Positions 22,099 to 33,476 of a stretch of DNA of 64,000 nt are shown one piece after another. The notes beneath the pieces are model-generated. The model made no database searches, had not been told where the DNA came from, and saw only the letters and a list, made by a program, of their open reading frames with translations. The translations under genes were made by a program, and so were the position numbers. Each line of letters starts with the position of its first letter. Position 1 is the first letter of the stretch. The stretch is from Aquatica leii. Lineage: Eukaryota > Arthropoda > Insecta > Coleoptera > Lampyridae. Location: assembly GCA_035610365.1 (NCBI GenBank), contig CM069435.1, positions 89,313,389 through 89,377,388 of the forward strand, read 5' to 3'.

Positions 22099-24757
22099 CC
22101 GTAGAACGGGGATATATGAAACATGCCGGGTTATATGAAACTTTGATCACGATTGTGAATATTCCCTCCGCAAATGTCATCGGCGCCATCTAGCGGCCTC
22201 GTTCTGGTCTTTAATTGTACCTACATTATGGTGTGTAGTATTCTACATTAAAGCATTGATAAAGTTTGTTTGTAGAAAATATTAAGTGTAGACTAAAAAA
22301 CAAAATAAGCAATTAATCTTACTTATATATTTTTTACTAGTTACAAAAACCTATTTGTGTCAAGTTAACGGTAAGTAATACAACATACATTATATAGAAT
22401 AAATATTACTTCATAACCTCAATAGTAAACTGAAACAGAAAAATTAAAAAAAAATCCAATGAATTATGAACAATAGCATAAAGAATAAAAAATGTAATTT
22501 TGTAGGGTTATACGAAACAATGCCAAGAAAGCATATACACGTATTGGGAACTGCGTATCGGCGCAATTACTCCAATGAGAGCATGGAAAATGCTTTGAGA
22601 GATTTGGTAGAGAACAATTTGTCATTAATGCAAGCAGCCGAGCGACACGGTGTGCCCAGAGCTACCTTGTATAAAAAATATAGAGGTATGCATAGTAATA
22701 GATTAGGAAAACCTCCCGCCATAAAGCCACATGAGGAAGATCTAATAGCGCAAGCCATATTGATAGCAGCTGAGTATAATGTCCCATTTACAAACTCAGT
22801 ATTACAAGACTTTGTGGAGCAATATCTAAATCGAAAAGGAGTGATAATTTCATCGTTTAGGGATAATCGACCTGGAAAAGATTGGTGCGAATATTTTATG
22901 AAAAGGCATCCTTTCCTGGCAAGAAGGAATTCTGAAAATATAAAAAGATGCCGCGCTGACTTGGATTCAGCTACCATATCAGATTATTTTGAACATTTGA
23001 CGATCACTTTAGATGGTATTGATTCTGCAAATATAATTAACTACGATGAAACCAATATTACGGACGATCCGGGTACTGAGAAGGTCTTCGTACGTAGAGG
23101 GACTAAACATGCACACCGAATAATGGATTCATCAAAATCCTCCACTTCAATTATGTTTGCAGCATGTGCTGATGGCACTTTGTTTACCAATATATGTGGT
23201 ATATAGGTCGAAATATGTGTATCCTGATTGGATAGAGGGTGGACCCGAAGGCGCTCGTTATAACAGAACAGCGTCTGGATGGTTCGATGCTGATACATTC
23301 GAAGATTGGTTTATGAAGGTTGCTCTTCCTTTCTTGAAAAGAAAGGAAGGAAAAAAGTCATCATTGGTGACAATTTAGGCAGCCATTTGTCGTACAACGT
23401 TTTATTAGCATGCGAACAAAACAACATCGCTTTTGTATTTTTACCCACGAATAGCACACATGTTTGTCAACCCTTGGATGTCGCTGTATTCCGACCTCTG
23501 AAAAGAGCCTGGAAAAAAATCTTAACCGAATGGAAGCTTCATAACAAAGGTGTAGTACCAAAACAACAGTTTCCTACACTTCTAAAGAAGTTATTAGAAA
23601 GCACAGCTGAAAATACAAAAAACAATATTCTCGCAGGATTTAAAGCAGCGGGCATATACCCATTAAACCCAGATATGGTTTTAAATAAAAATCAACCTAA
23701 AGTGGCCAATCAAAATATCAATAATAATGCTGCCATAACCGAGGCGTTTTCAACCGTGAACGAATTTGACAAAAACAAATGAAAGTAACCGTATAACTCG
23801 AAGAAGGAAACTAAATGTGCCTGCTGGAAGCTCAGTATCAGCAGCTGACGTGGGTGTAAATATCAATGCTGGACCATCACATGATATTGAGATTGATGCA
23901 GACGATGCAGTCACTGAAAACTTCGTGCCTAATGATGATTTATCCGACTGCGAGACTGAAAATCATGATGAAAATGTGGCTCCTAATAGTCATGAAACGG
24001 AGGATATTAAAATGCGTGTAATAGGTCCTGGTGATATTGACGAAGGTTGTTTTGTTTTAGTTAATTTCGTTTATGACATGAGAAAAAAGAAACAGCATGA
24101 AAAAACCTACGTCGCAAAAATTGTAAGAATAGGCAAGATAAATATAAAAGTTAGCTGCCTTAGGCAATTTAAAAACGATAAAAATAAATTTGTGTTTCCC
24201 GACATTGAGGACATAAGTACTGTGAAACTTTGTCAAATAAAATTCAAACTACAAACGCCCCAAATAAAAAGAGGTCTATATACATTCAGTAGCGATGTCA
24301 TTTGAACATTTTGGATTTTTAAATAATAATGTTCTATATTCTTTACGGTGTACCTTAATTTTTGTTCCATTATAAACAGTAAAAAGAAGCTTTTTATGTT
24401 TTCCCTTTTTTTAATACTATAAAATGTGTTTTCCATATATTTTAAAATTTTTTTTTGTGTAATAATGTTTCATAAAGGTAATAACGAAAGCCTTTATGAA
24501 ACAACATATAAAATATAGCTGTTTTACACATAAATTTTCCAACGTTTCATATATCCCCACATATCGGGTTATATGAAACACAATTTAACCAAAAAAAAAA
24601 GCAACAATTTAAGCATTTGCTAAAAATTATTTTTAAGTAATGGGCAGATAAAGCAAACAGCATTCGAATTTATTAATTACATTTACTTAATGTTTTCTGT
24701 ACGGGTAACATTACACAAAATACTGTTAAAATTGTTTCATATATCCCCGTTCTACGG
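22099..24757 (+). mobile_element. Pogo-like DNA transposon with perfect 24-bp TIRs
   Basis: A 2659 bp element bounded by perfect 24-bp inverted repeats beginning CCGTAGAACGGGGATATATG (22099-22122 and 24734-24757) and flanked by TA on both sides. The hAT copy at 43354-47008 reads GAAGTAACTATTGG at the same place and supplies the uninterrupted target. TIRs, TA duplication and transposase all agree with the pogo/Tigger branch of IS630-Tc1-mariner. An internal palindrome at about 24542-24580 repeats the terminal GTTTCATATA motif. Perfect TIRs suggest a recent arrival, although the transposase frame is already broken. Confidence 0.93.
22466..24304 (+). pseudogene. Pogo-like (jerky-type) transposase, frameshifted
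   Basis: This would be the transposase that cuts and pastes the surrounding element. Family members usually start MPRK, here at 22520. Order of parts: Psq-type helix-turn-helix (SLMQAAERHGVPRATLYKKY), CENP-B-like DNA-binding region ending WCEYFMKRHPFLARR, then the DDE_1 domain with first Asp in NIINYDETN, second in IIGDNLGSH and third in HVCQPLDVAVFRPLKRAW. All three catalytic Asp are present. The C-terminal tail (23766-24304) is acidic and ends in a compact domain. The frame changes near 23180, again near 23350, and once more around 23770, so it is not translatable as one protein. Confidence 0.88.
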
Positions 24758-26115
24758 TAACTATTGGAAAACTTACGCCCCGACTCCGAACTATCTCTTG
24801 GATAAATATCTTTTTTGTTTTGATAATGAGCAGGGTCACGTTTTACTAATTCTTGAATATTATTAAGACGTCATTTCTTTGGCCATAATGCAGCATCTTT
24901 CAAAACTTGACTCACATTTTCCGTTCTGGTAATTTTTGAAGATGTTGATTTCTCATTATCAGCGGAACTTGAAGATGTTCATGGATTGCTTTCTAGAAGA
25001 TGAGTTTCTTGTCTGCTGCTGATACTTGTTTCAAGTACAGGTTTAGAATATTGAGATTCAGCTGTATTATTGTTCTTATTAATATTTAGCAAAGTAGACT
25101 TGGGTTTTGAAAAAAAATGAGTAATTTCGACATGGTTTTCCAGTTCTTCCTCTCTTTTTCTTTTATTCAGCAAATATTGGTATCCAGACTATTCCTTCTT
25201 TTTTTCTGACATCCTGTATACTGTAAAGAAATTAATAGGTAAGTTAACAAGTTGACAAATTATTCATAAAAAATGAAAATGTTTTGACGTCTCAAACTTA
25301 AAAGTATTTTCTCAACATTACTTATTTCAAGTTATTTCAAAATATATAAATTTTTATAAACAGTATTATTAGTGCTTATCAATTATTCTGTTTGAATTTA
25401 TTTCAATTAACAATGATGTTTATATAATCAAATATAAAAGGATTTTTGAAATGCGAGTTTTTGGCTTTTAATGTTTTAATAAATCTAAAATAAAAAATAA
25501 ATTTTAGATGAACTCACCGTAATTCACAACACAAAACACATCACTATAAAGTCTGTAAAACTACAAAAAACTTAAATTTCAAAAGCAGATATCTTTTACC
25601 CCTTGCACCTTTTCACTTCGCTAAGTTAATTATCAATCGGGCATTAGGCAACAAATGAAATCGCGACCGATGCAATGCTTAAATATATAAAATTTTGTAC
25701 ATTGCAAGCTCAGACAGGAAAAAAAACGTTTGTTCGCTCGTTGGCTCTTTGCAAGCCAAATTTCAAGCTCAAACATAAATAAAATCAAATTCATTTGAGT
25801 TCACACAATTCATGTTATTATGTTACGTATTCGATTGAATAAATGCTATTATTGCGTACTTTCATTTAATATATTATTTTCGAGAAGTAATTCGGTTCTC
25901 TCGTCTCAAAGAGTAAAAATAAACAACTTACTGGTTATTTTATCATAAAAATTTTGTTTTGACAATGTTGTTTGTTGCTTTATCTTTTTTTACTTTTGAG
26001 TTTTAAGGCCTTTCGGCGCCTCGGCGCCGTCATGCACTACATGACTTTGCCCTTATGTACGGCGCGGGACTGACTAACAGAGATCGTACGGTTTTCTTTA
26101 ATAAAAAAAAGTATT
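24758..26115 (-). mobile_element. hAT (ZMYM1-like) transposon, 5' part, unit 1/2 boundary
   Basis: Continuation of 21455-22098 beyond the pogo insertion. It encodes the N-terminal basic region and THFFSKPKSTLLNINKNN (24979-25173, - strand), followed by the leader and the GC-rich terminus GGCGCCTCGGCGCC (about 26015-26030). Nearly identical to 5153-6455. Confidence 0.75.
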
Positions 26116-26119
26116 ATAC

Positions 26120-26205
26120 ACGAAGGTACTTTATCCGTTGTTTGTGTTTTGGGGTGTCGGGTTGCTTTTTGCTTTTGTGTTACTATTCTCAAAAATAATG
26201 TCTGT
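26120..26205 (+). pseudogene. Receptor C-terminal tail fragment, unit 2
   Basis: Duplicate of 6463-6540, reading LYPLFVFWGVGLLFAFVLLF, the M4 segment of a B-like receptor abutting the hAT terminus. Confidence 0.7.
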
Positions 26206-27126
26206 AGATAACTTCTGTTTATCGAAATCAGGATTTGTTTATATTAAAACCACGTACACTAGCACGTGTATTTTATTCTTAGCACACACGCTAATTACTT
26301 ATTTATTTAAAATGACAAAGTCTATATATCTATATCTATTGTCTTGAAGTTAACAAATACTTCGAGAATGTTTTAAAAAATATGACAATTCAGCAATTTT
26401 AACTGAATTTCAAGATCTTTCGACTTGTCGCATAATAATAATTGATTTTGAACGCTTAGTTTTATGTGGATTCTTAGTTTTTTATATTGCCACTCTAAAT
26501 CTCTTTTTATCCATTACGTAACTACATTAACGAACAAATATTGACGTTTGCGATGCTGACAGCACAAAAATAATATAAATCTGACGGGTTTAACAATGTC
26601 GGCTAAAAACTCGTAATCAATACCATATTATCTTTGAATTATTCCAAACGAAAATGTAATTGTTGTAATTTGAAAGTTTTTCTAACAGTGCGAAAAACAC
26701 GCAATAAACTTTTTCTACGACTAAAAGATAATACAATGCATTGTATATGTTTATTTGCGATTAGGCAACACTGCGCATTGTGTTTGACTAATTTCATTTC
26801 CGTACAGATCAAAACTATTACCGTACAGGATAATAAATTATAAAAACATAACAATTACTAAAATTCGCATATTCAAAAGATTAACTAATCCAATCCTCAA
26901 AATAAAATTATCAGTTTTTTTAACTGCATGACAATTTAAAAGTAACCAATTATGTTTTGGCGTTCATCAATAGTTGCAAGCTACCAAAATGTTTTTTCCA
27001 CACATGCCTGATATCTGTATGTTATTAGATATCCTGATATTAATGCTGTGTTTATAGGTATTTATGTATACTTTTACTACATATTATATTATAATTAGTG
27101 CTGGGCGATATGCAATTTTGTGTACC

Positions 27127-27756
27127 GAATATCGATACGCAATTTGTATCGATACGTATCGAAATATCGACACGTATCGGAGTATCGATACGTTTCGGAG
27201 TATCGATACGTATTGGATCGGAGTATCGATACGTATCGAAATATCGATACGTATCGGAGTATCGATACGTATCGAAATATCGATACGTATCGGAGTATCG
27301 ATACGTATCGGAGTATCGATACGTATCGAAATATCTATACGTATCGAAATATCGACATGTATCGGTAATCGGTATACCCAATACGTATGTAAATATTAAT
27401 GTATCTGATTAGTAGTATGGTTTTGATTTCTGTTTTTTTTTATAATAACCTTTACTAATTGCCATAACATTTGAGGTAAACATGGATTCTTTACGTATCG
27501 AAATATCGATACGTATCGAAATATCGATACGTATTGAAATATCGATACATATCGAAATATCGACATGTATCGGAATATCGATACGTATCGGAATATCGAT
27601 ACGTATCGAAATATCGATACGTATCGAAATATGGAAACGTATCGAAATATCGATACGTATCGAAATATCGATATATCGATACGAGCTTGTGGTTTGTATC
27701 GGCGTATCGATACGCCCGACGTATCGATACGTATCGATATATCGATACAACGACCC
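27127..27756. repeat. 18-bp minisatellite with TATCGATA sites
   Basis: Two blocks (about 27127-27375 and 27495-27756) are built from the 18-bp unit GTATCGATACGTATCGAA and its GGAG variant. There are roughly two dozen TATCGATA octamers, the core DRE motif bound by DREF and BEAF-32 in Drosophila. Because 18 is a multiple of three and the unit has no stop in most frames, long repetitive open frames appear on both strands; I do not regard these as genes. Confidence 0.85.
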
Positions 27757-27850
27757 AGGACTAATTATAATCTTATAAAAATAATTTATTCGCACTTGTC
27801 GCTACCTTGTTAAAAATTTAATCATAAACACTACTGACTTACGTTATAAT

Positions 27851-28799
27851 TAAAGCACGGAAAAAATGCAACTTGCATTTTTTTACATTTTTTTTACTTT
27901 TTCCCAAAAAATGCATTTTTTTTAGATTTGAGCATTTTTTGCATGTATTGCCAATTATTTTAAAATCCTATTGAAGAGAAAGTTTTCATTATGGAATTTA
28001 TAAAATCTGTTTGGAATAATGATGATTATTTTATTACTTTATTCTTATAATAGGAAATACCATAAGCTATGGTATTTGGTATTTCCCATTCTAAGAATAA
28101 AAACCATAAACAATTAACTGTAACCGGGGGATTCGCAGCGGGAGCAGCCTCCTTCAGTAAATATTAGGTAAACTTTTAATTGAGCAGTATCTTCCAACGA
28201 AAGCGTTACGATTAGTGAGCCGATTGTATATTGTATCCTGATTAAAAAGAAAGCACAAGTGTTTGAGTCGAAATGCCTAAAACGACATTTAATACTATGT
28301 GGATAAAGTGTCACCGAGAACTTACTTGGGATGGAGACCGCCTTTTTTGTACAGTGTCTTCAAAAATTATAAGTATATGTTACATATTGCTATTGGCTTT
28401 GTTTTTGAAGTATGTTTTATTTAAATGTATAACTATTCATGTATTCAAGATATAGGTAACATCTTATTTTTTTACAAATTAATTGTTTTTATCCTTACTG
28501 CATGGAATCTTTCCATAATTAATAAATAAACTACGAGTTTAAAATTCCACAAATAAATACAATATATCAACTCAACCGGTTTCACAAATTACTTTGCATC
28601 ATATACATTTTCGTTGTATAATTATTAAATCCCGCCCCCACTCCCTACTATAGTAAAATAATCAAATAATAGTATTATTGAACATTATAATACACATAAT
28701 TTCTTGCTTTTTTTTAAATCCTTGCATTTTTTGTCAATTATTGATGCATTTAAATGCGCATATTTTTGACTTTTTCGGTTGCATTTTTTCCGTGCTTTA
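27851..28799. mobile_element. Non-autonomous hAT element
   Basis: A 949 bp element with TIRs starting TAAAGCACGGAAAAAATGCA and a perfect 8-bp duplication GTTATAAT (27843-27850 and 28800-28807). Inside, 28273-28455 reads MPKTTFNTMWIKCH and may be the decayed start of a hAT or CGBP1-like frame. No catalytic domain remains. Confidence 0.88.
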
Positions 28800-28862
28800 G
28801 TTATAATAAATAACACAAGATAAATATAAATAAAATTAATTGTTACAACACTAATGCAAACC

Positions 28863-30017
28863 ACTGGTTTATACATTAAAAAAATTAGATATTTAGATGT
28901 AATTATAAGCAAAAGCACTTAATCACTTGTTTCCTTCTACAATGTGTTTTGTAAAAATGCATTTCTCATATTTAAACTAATTTTACAGTAAAGATTATTG
29001 TAGCATATTAGATCCGTTAGGATAATTAACTGTCTTGCATTTTCTAAAACAAAATTTATCTAATTCTTTAACCGCGATGTTATTGTTACTTTTTTAGTTC
29101 GTAAAACTTCATTCTTAAGAATAACATCTATTAATTACAAATTATTTGTAAACATTTATAAACTTAGTTTATTTGCTTTGTAAGTCGCACCCACATGTTA
29201 TTCGGTTGCAGCTTCTGAGAAAAACTATCACATATCAACATTTGTCGGAACTTAACAATATCGTTAATGATTCAGGCTTCGGCATTAATAGATTTCTTTT
29301 ATTTACTGGCTGCAAAACCAAAATCTTCGTCAGCTCCCATCGAATGATTGCGAATAGTATCCATTAAGCGCTCATCGTAATCCAAAGGCAAAAACTCTTA
29401 AAACTTTAAAAGAACATCAATTTGTTCTAAAAAGGTAACGAACTTTGGTTTGTCCTAAAAACAAAAAAGGTTCACTTCAAAAGCTGAGAAAAAAGTTGAT
29501 GTTGTAAAACATCACGAGACAAACACAATTCGTCAATACGAATAAGAAACTCAATAAGTACAAAAAGATCTACACTAGAAAAAGTCACGTTACAATTCGC
29601 AAAGCTCATTTCTGAATCAGAGTCCGAGGAAATAAGAAGTAGTAGTTTTTCATATGAAGAATACATAGCTAACACACTAAAATCTAAAACAAGAAACTAA
29701 TGAAAACAGTAAACCAAAGCAGAAATCTACCAACACGTGAATAAAAACCCACTAACCTAAACAAAAAAGAATAATTCGATAACTAAAGCAAGTTAAGTCA
29801 ACGTACTACTAAAAGACAGCAAAAAAATAAGAGCATGTAGCTAGCAGCGCCTTACCAGAATTTTCTAAAATTAGCTTAACATAACAAGCACCTAGTTCAG
29901 AACGAAAATGACTTTGATAGAAGGTTGGATTTCTTAAAATAGTACGTGAAAAATGTGACGACATAAATTTTTTTTTTATTGTTGTTTTCTCTTGAATACT
30001 AAGGTTAATAAACACAA
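28863..30017. other. Unassigned duplicated spacer, copy 2
   Basis: Duplicate of 7166-8315, with only scattered substitutions. No gene recognised. Confidence 0.5.
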
Positions 30018-30481
30018 TTGTTCTTATTGGACTGGAGATTATACTCAGAGACCGCAGAAAATTACAATGTATGGGCTGGTATTATGGGAGTGAATGTAAT
30101 TGGTTCATTTTTTATTCATGGAAATTTAAACGGAAGCAGATATCTGCAACTGTTAATATTATTAACAATAAATGATACCAACAAGATGCTTCTCTACATT
30201 TTCATCGCTCATTCCGAAACTTTTTAAGCTTCACGTTTCAAACTACTAGATTGGCAGAAGAGGTGAAATTGAGTAGCCACTACAATCTCCGATCTAACAC
30301 TAATCGATTTTTAAGGAGTTTCTAAAAAGTATGCAGTAATACGAGAATTAATGAATGACTTAAAAAACGCAAATTTGAAGACACCATCACAAGGATGCTC
30401 TTGATGATTCAAAATTCTATTTACAAGCGTTTGATTCATTATAAGACCGAAGACGGTCGACAATTTGAATGCTTGTTATAA
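30018..30481 (+). pseudogene. Tc1/mariner-superfamily transposase remnant, copy 2
   Basis: Duplicate of 8316-8779 with the same missing catalytic segment and same stops, so it was dead before the duplication. Confidence 0.6.
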
Positions 30482-30887
30482 AAATCGTAATAAACGTGCA
30501 AAAAACATTTTATATAGTCTGTAGTCAACTCTTCAAAATTCTTAAAAGAATTAAAATATCGGGTTTTAGTTTATAGTGATGGGTTTCTTTTTTCATTGCC
30601 TTTAAAACAAGGTGAAAATCTAAAGTGGTTGCTATACAAAAATGTTGTGATGATCATGTTCTAAAAAACTCCACATTGCATGAAAGTTCTAAACTACCTA
30701 ACAATGTAGTTTTTATGACTCTAGTGAATCGTAAATAAAAATTTTTTTTTCACTCGTTTAAAACTTATAACTCCGTTCGGGAACATTTAGGAAACACAGA
30801 GTACAAAAAAACTCAAAACAAAATAATTGAAAAATATATTTGCATTAATATATTTATTAAGTATATGACAAATTATAATCAGTAATT
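30482..30887. other. Spacer without features, copy 2 (copy 1: 8780-9184)
   Basis: AT-rich; nothing recognised on either strand. Confidence 0.4.
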
Positions 30888-31230
30888 AGACGTCTTTCAG
30901 GATCTCGTGAACTGTGGCGCTGTAGTCTGTATATGTCAAAATATTGTTATTATCCGTTCGCCGATACATTTTTACTAACCTTCTTTGCTTTTATCGTTGT
31001 ATTTGTTGTTAATAGGTCTTTAGGTATTATTATCATTAAATTAATTTTTAATTAATAAATAAATATCTGATTATTTTTAATTTTTATTGACGTGAGTGCC
31101 TTTTAAATAGACTAACGTTTTTGGAATTCAGATAGACTTGTCAAATTTTTGACTTTTAGTTTATTAATTTCGATTTTTGATCAAGGTCACAGTTCACGAC
31201 ATAATGAAACGCCTCTACTACATTTATTAT
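30888..31230 (+). mobile_element. Gypsy-type fossil fragment (gag-side), copy 2
   Basis: Duplicate of 9185-9525; short, broken. Confidence 0.6.
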
Positions 31231-31541
31231 TCATCTATTACGGTTGAAACTAAATTGAAATTTCTTCACACATACAAACAAACAAAAATTTACAGAATGT
31301 AAAAACTGTTAAAAACTAAAATGTACATATTAAAACTCTTGAGTTTCAAGAGTTAGAAAAACGTTTTAAAGATTATACAGTAACACTTCTATTTTCGATC
31401 ACTTCAGAAACGGTCACTTTATATGCATTTTACTTATTTTTTAATAAAAGATTATTACAAAATCGAAACATAAATCTACGTAATGTAAACTTGTACTATT
31501 ATTTTGATTATATACTATTTTTTGCCAGAGTAAATAAATTA

Positions 31542-31551
31542 AATACGTATT
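31542..31551. promoter_or_regulatory. AATACGTATT palindrome upstream of receptor A2
   Basis: It stands 65 bp before the A2 start codon, as in A1 and near-identically in A3. Candidate promoter element. Confidence 0.4.
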
Positions 31552-31615
31552 TACTATAATCAATACAAGAAAAACAAGCTTTCCGTGCGTTTCCAATTTA
31601 ATCTGAAGTCGAAAA

Positions 31616-33349
31616 ATGTTGAAAACGTACGTTTGTTTATTCTGTGTTGAGTTGGTTGCAGCTTTTGCATTTAACAAAGAACAGCAACAAATCCAACGTG
31701 TGAAGATTTGCGCGCAACAAACGATCGAACATATTTTTGATCCTGATGATACTTTGTTGTTTGTGTTTGACAGCGACCGTTATATTTTCCCTGATGTTAA
31801 TAATCCAAGTATGATAAGCGATATGAAGAAAGAGAGTCAACTTCTTAACCAGTCAATTGGACATAAGCAAAACTTCGTAATCCATACGAACAATTACGAA
31901 TCTTTAAACGCAACGCTAATTAAATTTTTTCGTAGCACAACTTGGAATAGCAATAAAGTACCGATCAGAAAAGTTTTGTTGATTATACAGACTACGAATG
32001 TTGATGATTTACTCAACGTATTTTATTTATTGTGGAAAGTCGAAATTCCAAAATTTGTTATACTGACGTACGATTTAAATACAATCGATTCTATAACATT
32101 GATGGTTGGCGATCCGTTAGCAGAACCAAATCAATGTGGCAAAAATGCAAAAATAATAACTACGTACAATTGCGTTCAGACCAAGCTTATTAAATTTCCG
32201 AATGCTTTAAGAAAGTACACCAACTGTAATCTCACTTACCTGTTAGGTAAAAAACAGTTAGATCTTGATACTGAAGCAGGCAAGTCATCAATTATAGGAA
32301 TTAAAATAGTTAATATAATTGCTGAATTTTTTAATATTACTTTGACTATGAAGCATGATGACGATCCTTCCATGCGTCTTGATCAATTTATATTACGACC
32401 GTCTGAGATTAATAAATGTCGATTTATGGCATGCACAAGAATATATTCATATGCTAAATTTGTTTTTGTAGTTCCAGCTCCTAAACGAATCTCATCCATG
32501 GAAACTTTGAAACTTGTCTTTAAAAATACTGTCTGGGTTCTAATACTTCTGACGTTTATTTTGACTTCATTCGTTTGGTGGCTCATGGAAAAATGCAAAC
32601 AAACTGATAACAAAACCGATATTACACTATGCTTTTTAAAAGTATATTCGATGACTATATTAGGATCAACTAACACCATTCGATTATTTTGGGCTTTTCG
32701 GTATTTGTTTATTGCTTATGTAATTTATTCAATACACATTCAAGCTGTTTTTACCGGTAAATTAATCACATTATTAACAGTTTCACAATATGAAAAACCA
32801 ATTCGGACATTGGAAGAATTATCCAACTCTAATTATTCAATACTAATTTTAAAAACGTATTTAAATTTATTAAATTTTACTGATACATATTCTGTCTACA
32901 CTAAAATCAGAAAGAAATTAGTAGCTTACAACGATGATGACATAATAAAACTACTTCAAGCCAATATGACACACATAAATTATACCGTTTTCATAGATGA
33001 AGAAACCATAGAAGTTTTTGCAAGACTTAAAAAAATAACTTTGAATCATTTTGTAGATACCTCCTATGCCGGTGGGATTAAAGTTGTATTTGTCACAAGA
33101 GGATTTTCGTACACTGCATCTTTATTTAATCACATTATTATCAGACTAATCGAATCTGGAATTATAAATAAATTAAATAACGACTTTGACTATACTAGCA
33201 AAAACCGTACAATGTTAGATGACACAACAAAAGTGCTGAGCGTAGAAGATCTTTATCCGGTGTATGTGTTCTGGAGTATAGGGTTGCTTTTTGCTTTTCT
33301 CGTTTTTGCGTGCGAATACTTGCTGAGTGTTGTGAAACAAAAAATCTAA
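31616..33349 (+). CDS. Ionotropic receptor A2 (577 residues, intact)
   Basis: An insect ionotropic receptor, predicted to form a ligand-gated cation channel in sensory dendrite membranes with an IR co-receptor not encoded here. Layout: signal peptide 1-18; extracellular N-terminal region to about 200; S1 lobe about 200-300, with CRFMACTRIYSY and VVPAPK; M1 303-323 (VWVLILLTFILTSFVWW); pore region about 336-350; M3 356-388 (HIQAVFTGKLITLLT, the IR counterpart of the iGluR SYTANLAAF region); S2 lobe 391-530; M4 546-566. There is no large amino-terminal domain, as usual for divergent IRs. The gene is single-exon. The start is supported by identity with A1 and A3 and by the signal peptide. A short tract in the S2 region matches B-type genes. 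Subfamily name and ligand are unknown. Confidence 0.93.
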   Translation: MLKTYVCLFCVELVAAFAFNKEQQQIQRVKICAQQTIEHIFDPDDTLLFVFDSDRYIFPDVNNPSMISDMKKESQLLNQSIGHKQNFVIHTNNYESLNATLIKFFRSTTWNSNKVPIRKVLLIIQTTNVDDLLNVFYLLWKVEIPKFVILTYDLNTIDSITLMVGDPLAEPNQCGKNAKIITTYNCVQTKLIKFPNALRKYTNCNLTYLLGKKQLDLDTEAGKSSIIGIKIVNIIAEFFNITLTMKHDDDPSMRLDQFILRPSEINKCRFMACTRIYSYAKFVFVVPAPKRISSMETLKLVFKNTVWVLILLTFILTSFVWWLMEKCKQTDNKTDITLCFLKVYSMTILGSTNTIRLFWAFRYLFIAYVIYSIHIQAVFTGKLITLLTVSQYEKPIRTLEELSNSNYSILILKTYLNLLNFTDTYSVYTKIRKKLVAYNDDDIIKLLQANMTHINYTVFIDEETIEVFARLKKITLNHFVDTSYAGGIKVVFVTRGFSYTASLFNHIIIRLIESGIINKLNNDFDYTSKNRTMLDDTTKVLSVEDLYPVYVFWSIGLLFAFLVFACEYLLSVVKQKI

Positions 33350-33476
33350 AGCACAATTTGTTTTCAAAAACTTCATTGTGATTGTTTTACTATACAAATA
33401 AGTGTGAAGTTTGATGGTAAATGCAACGTGTTAATAAATACTTATTAAAAGTTGTTTATAAAATGTTCTAAAATAT

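Larger units (their letters stand above)
26827..28862. other. 2.0 kb segment present only in the second copy of the duplication
   Basis: Flanking sequence matches 7165/7166 in copy 1 on both sides (CGTAC then TGGTTTATAC). The segment carries a TATCGATA minisatellite and a non-autonomous hAT. No target duplication or terminal repeat marks its ends, so insertion here or deletion from copy 1 cannot be told apart. Confidence 0.7.

Noticed and set aside
27127-27756. Possible CRISPR array
   Set aside because: There are no unique spacers between repeats, the unit is a contiguous 18-bp minisatellite, and the context is eukaryotic.
27052-27813. Several long repetitive open frames (RYVSEYRYVS-like and similar) on both strands
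   Set aside because: They arise because an 18-bp stop-free unit is tandemly repeated; every frame is open and no start context or domain is present.
32383-32679. Antisense open frame conserved in all receptor copies
   Set aside because: Its conservation follows from the sense receptor sequence; no independent signal.
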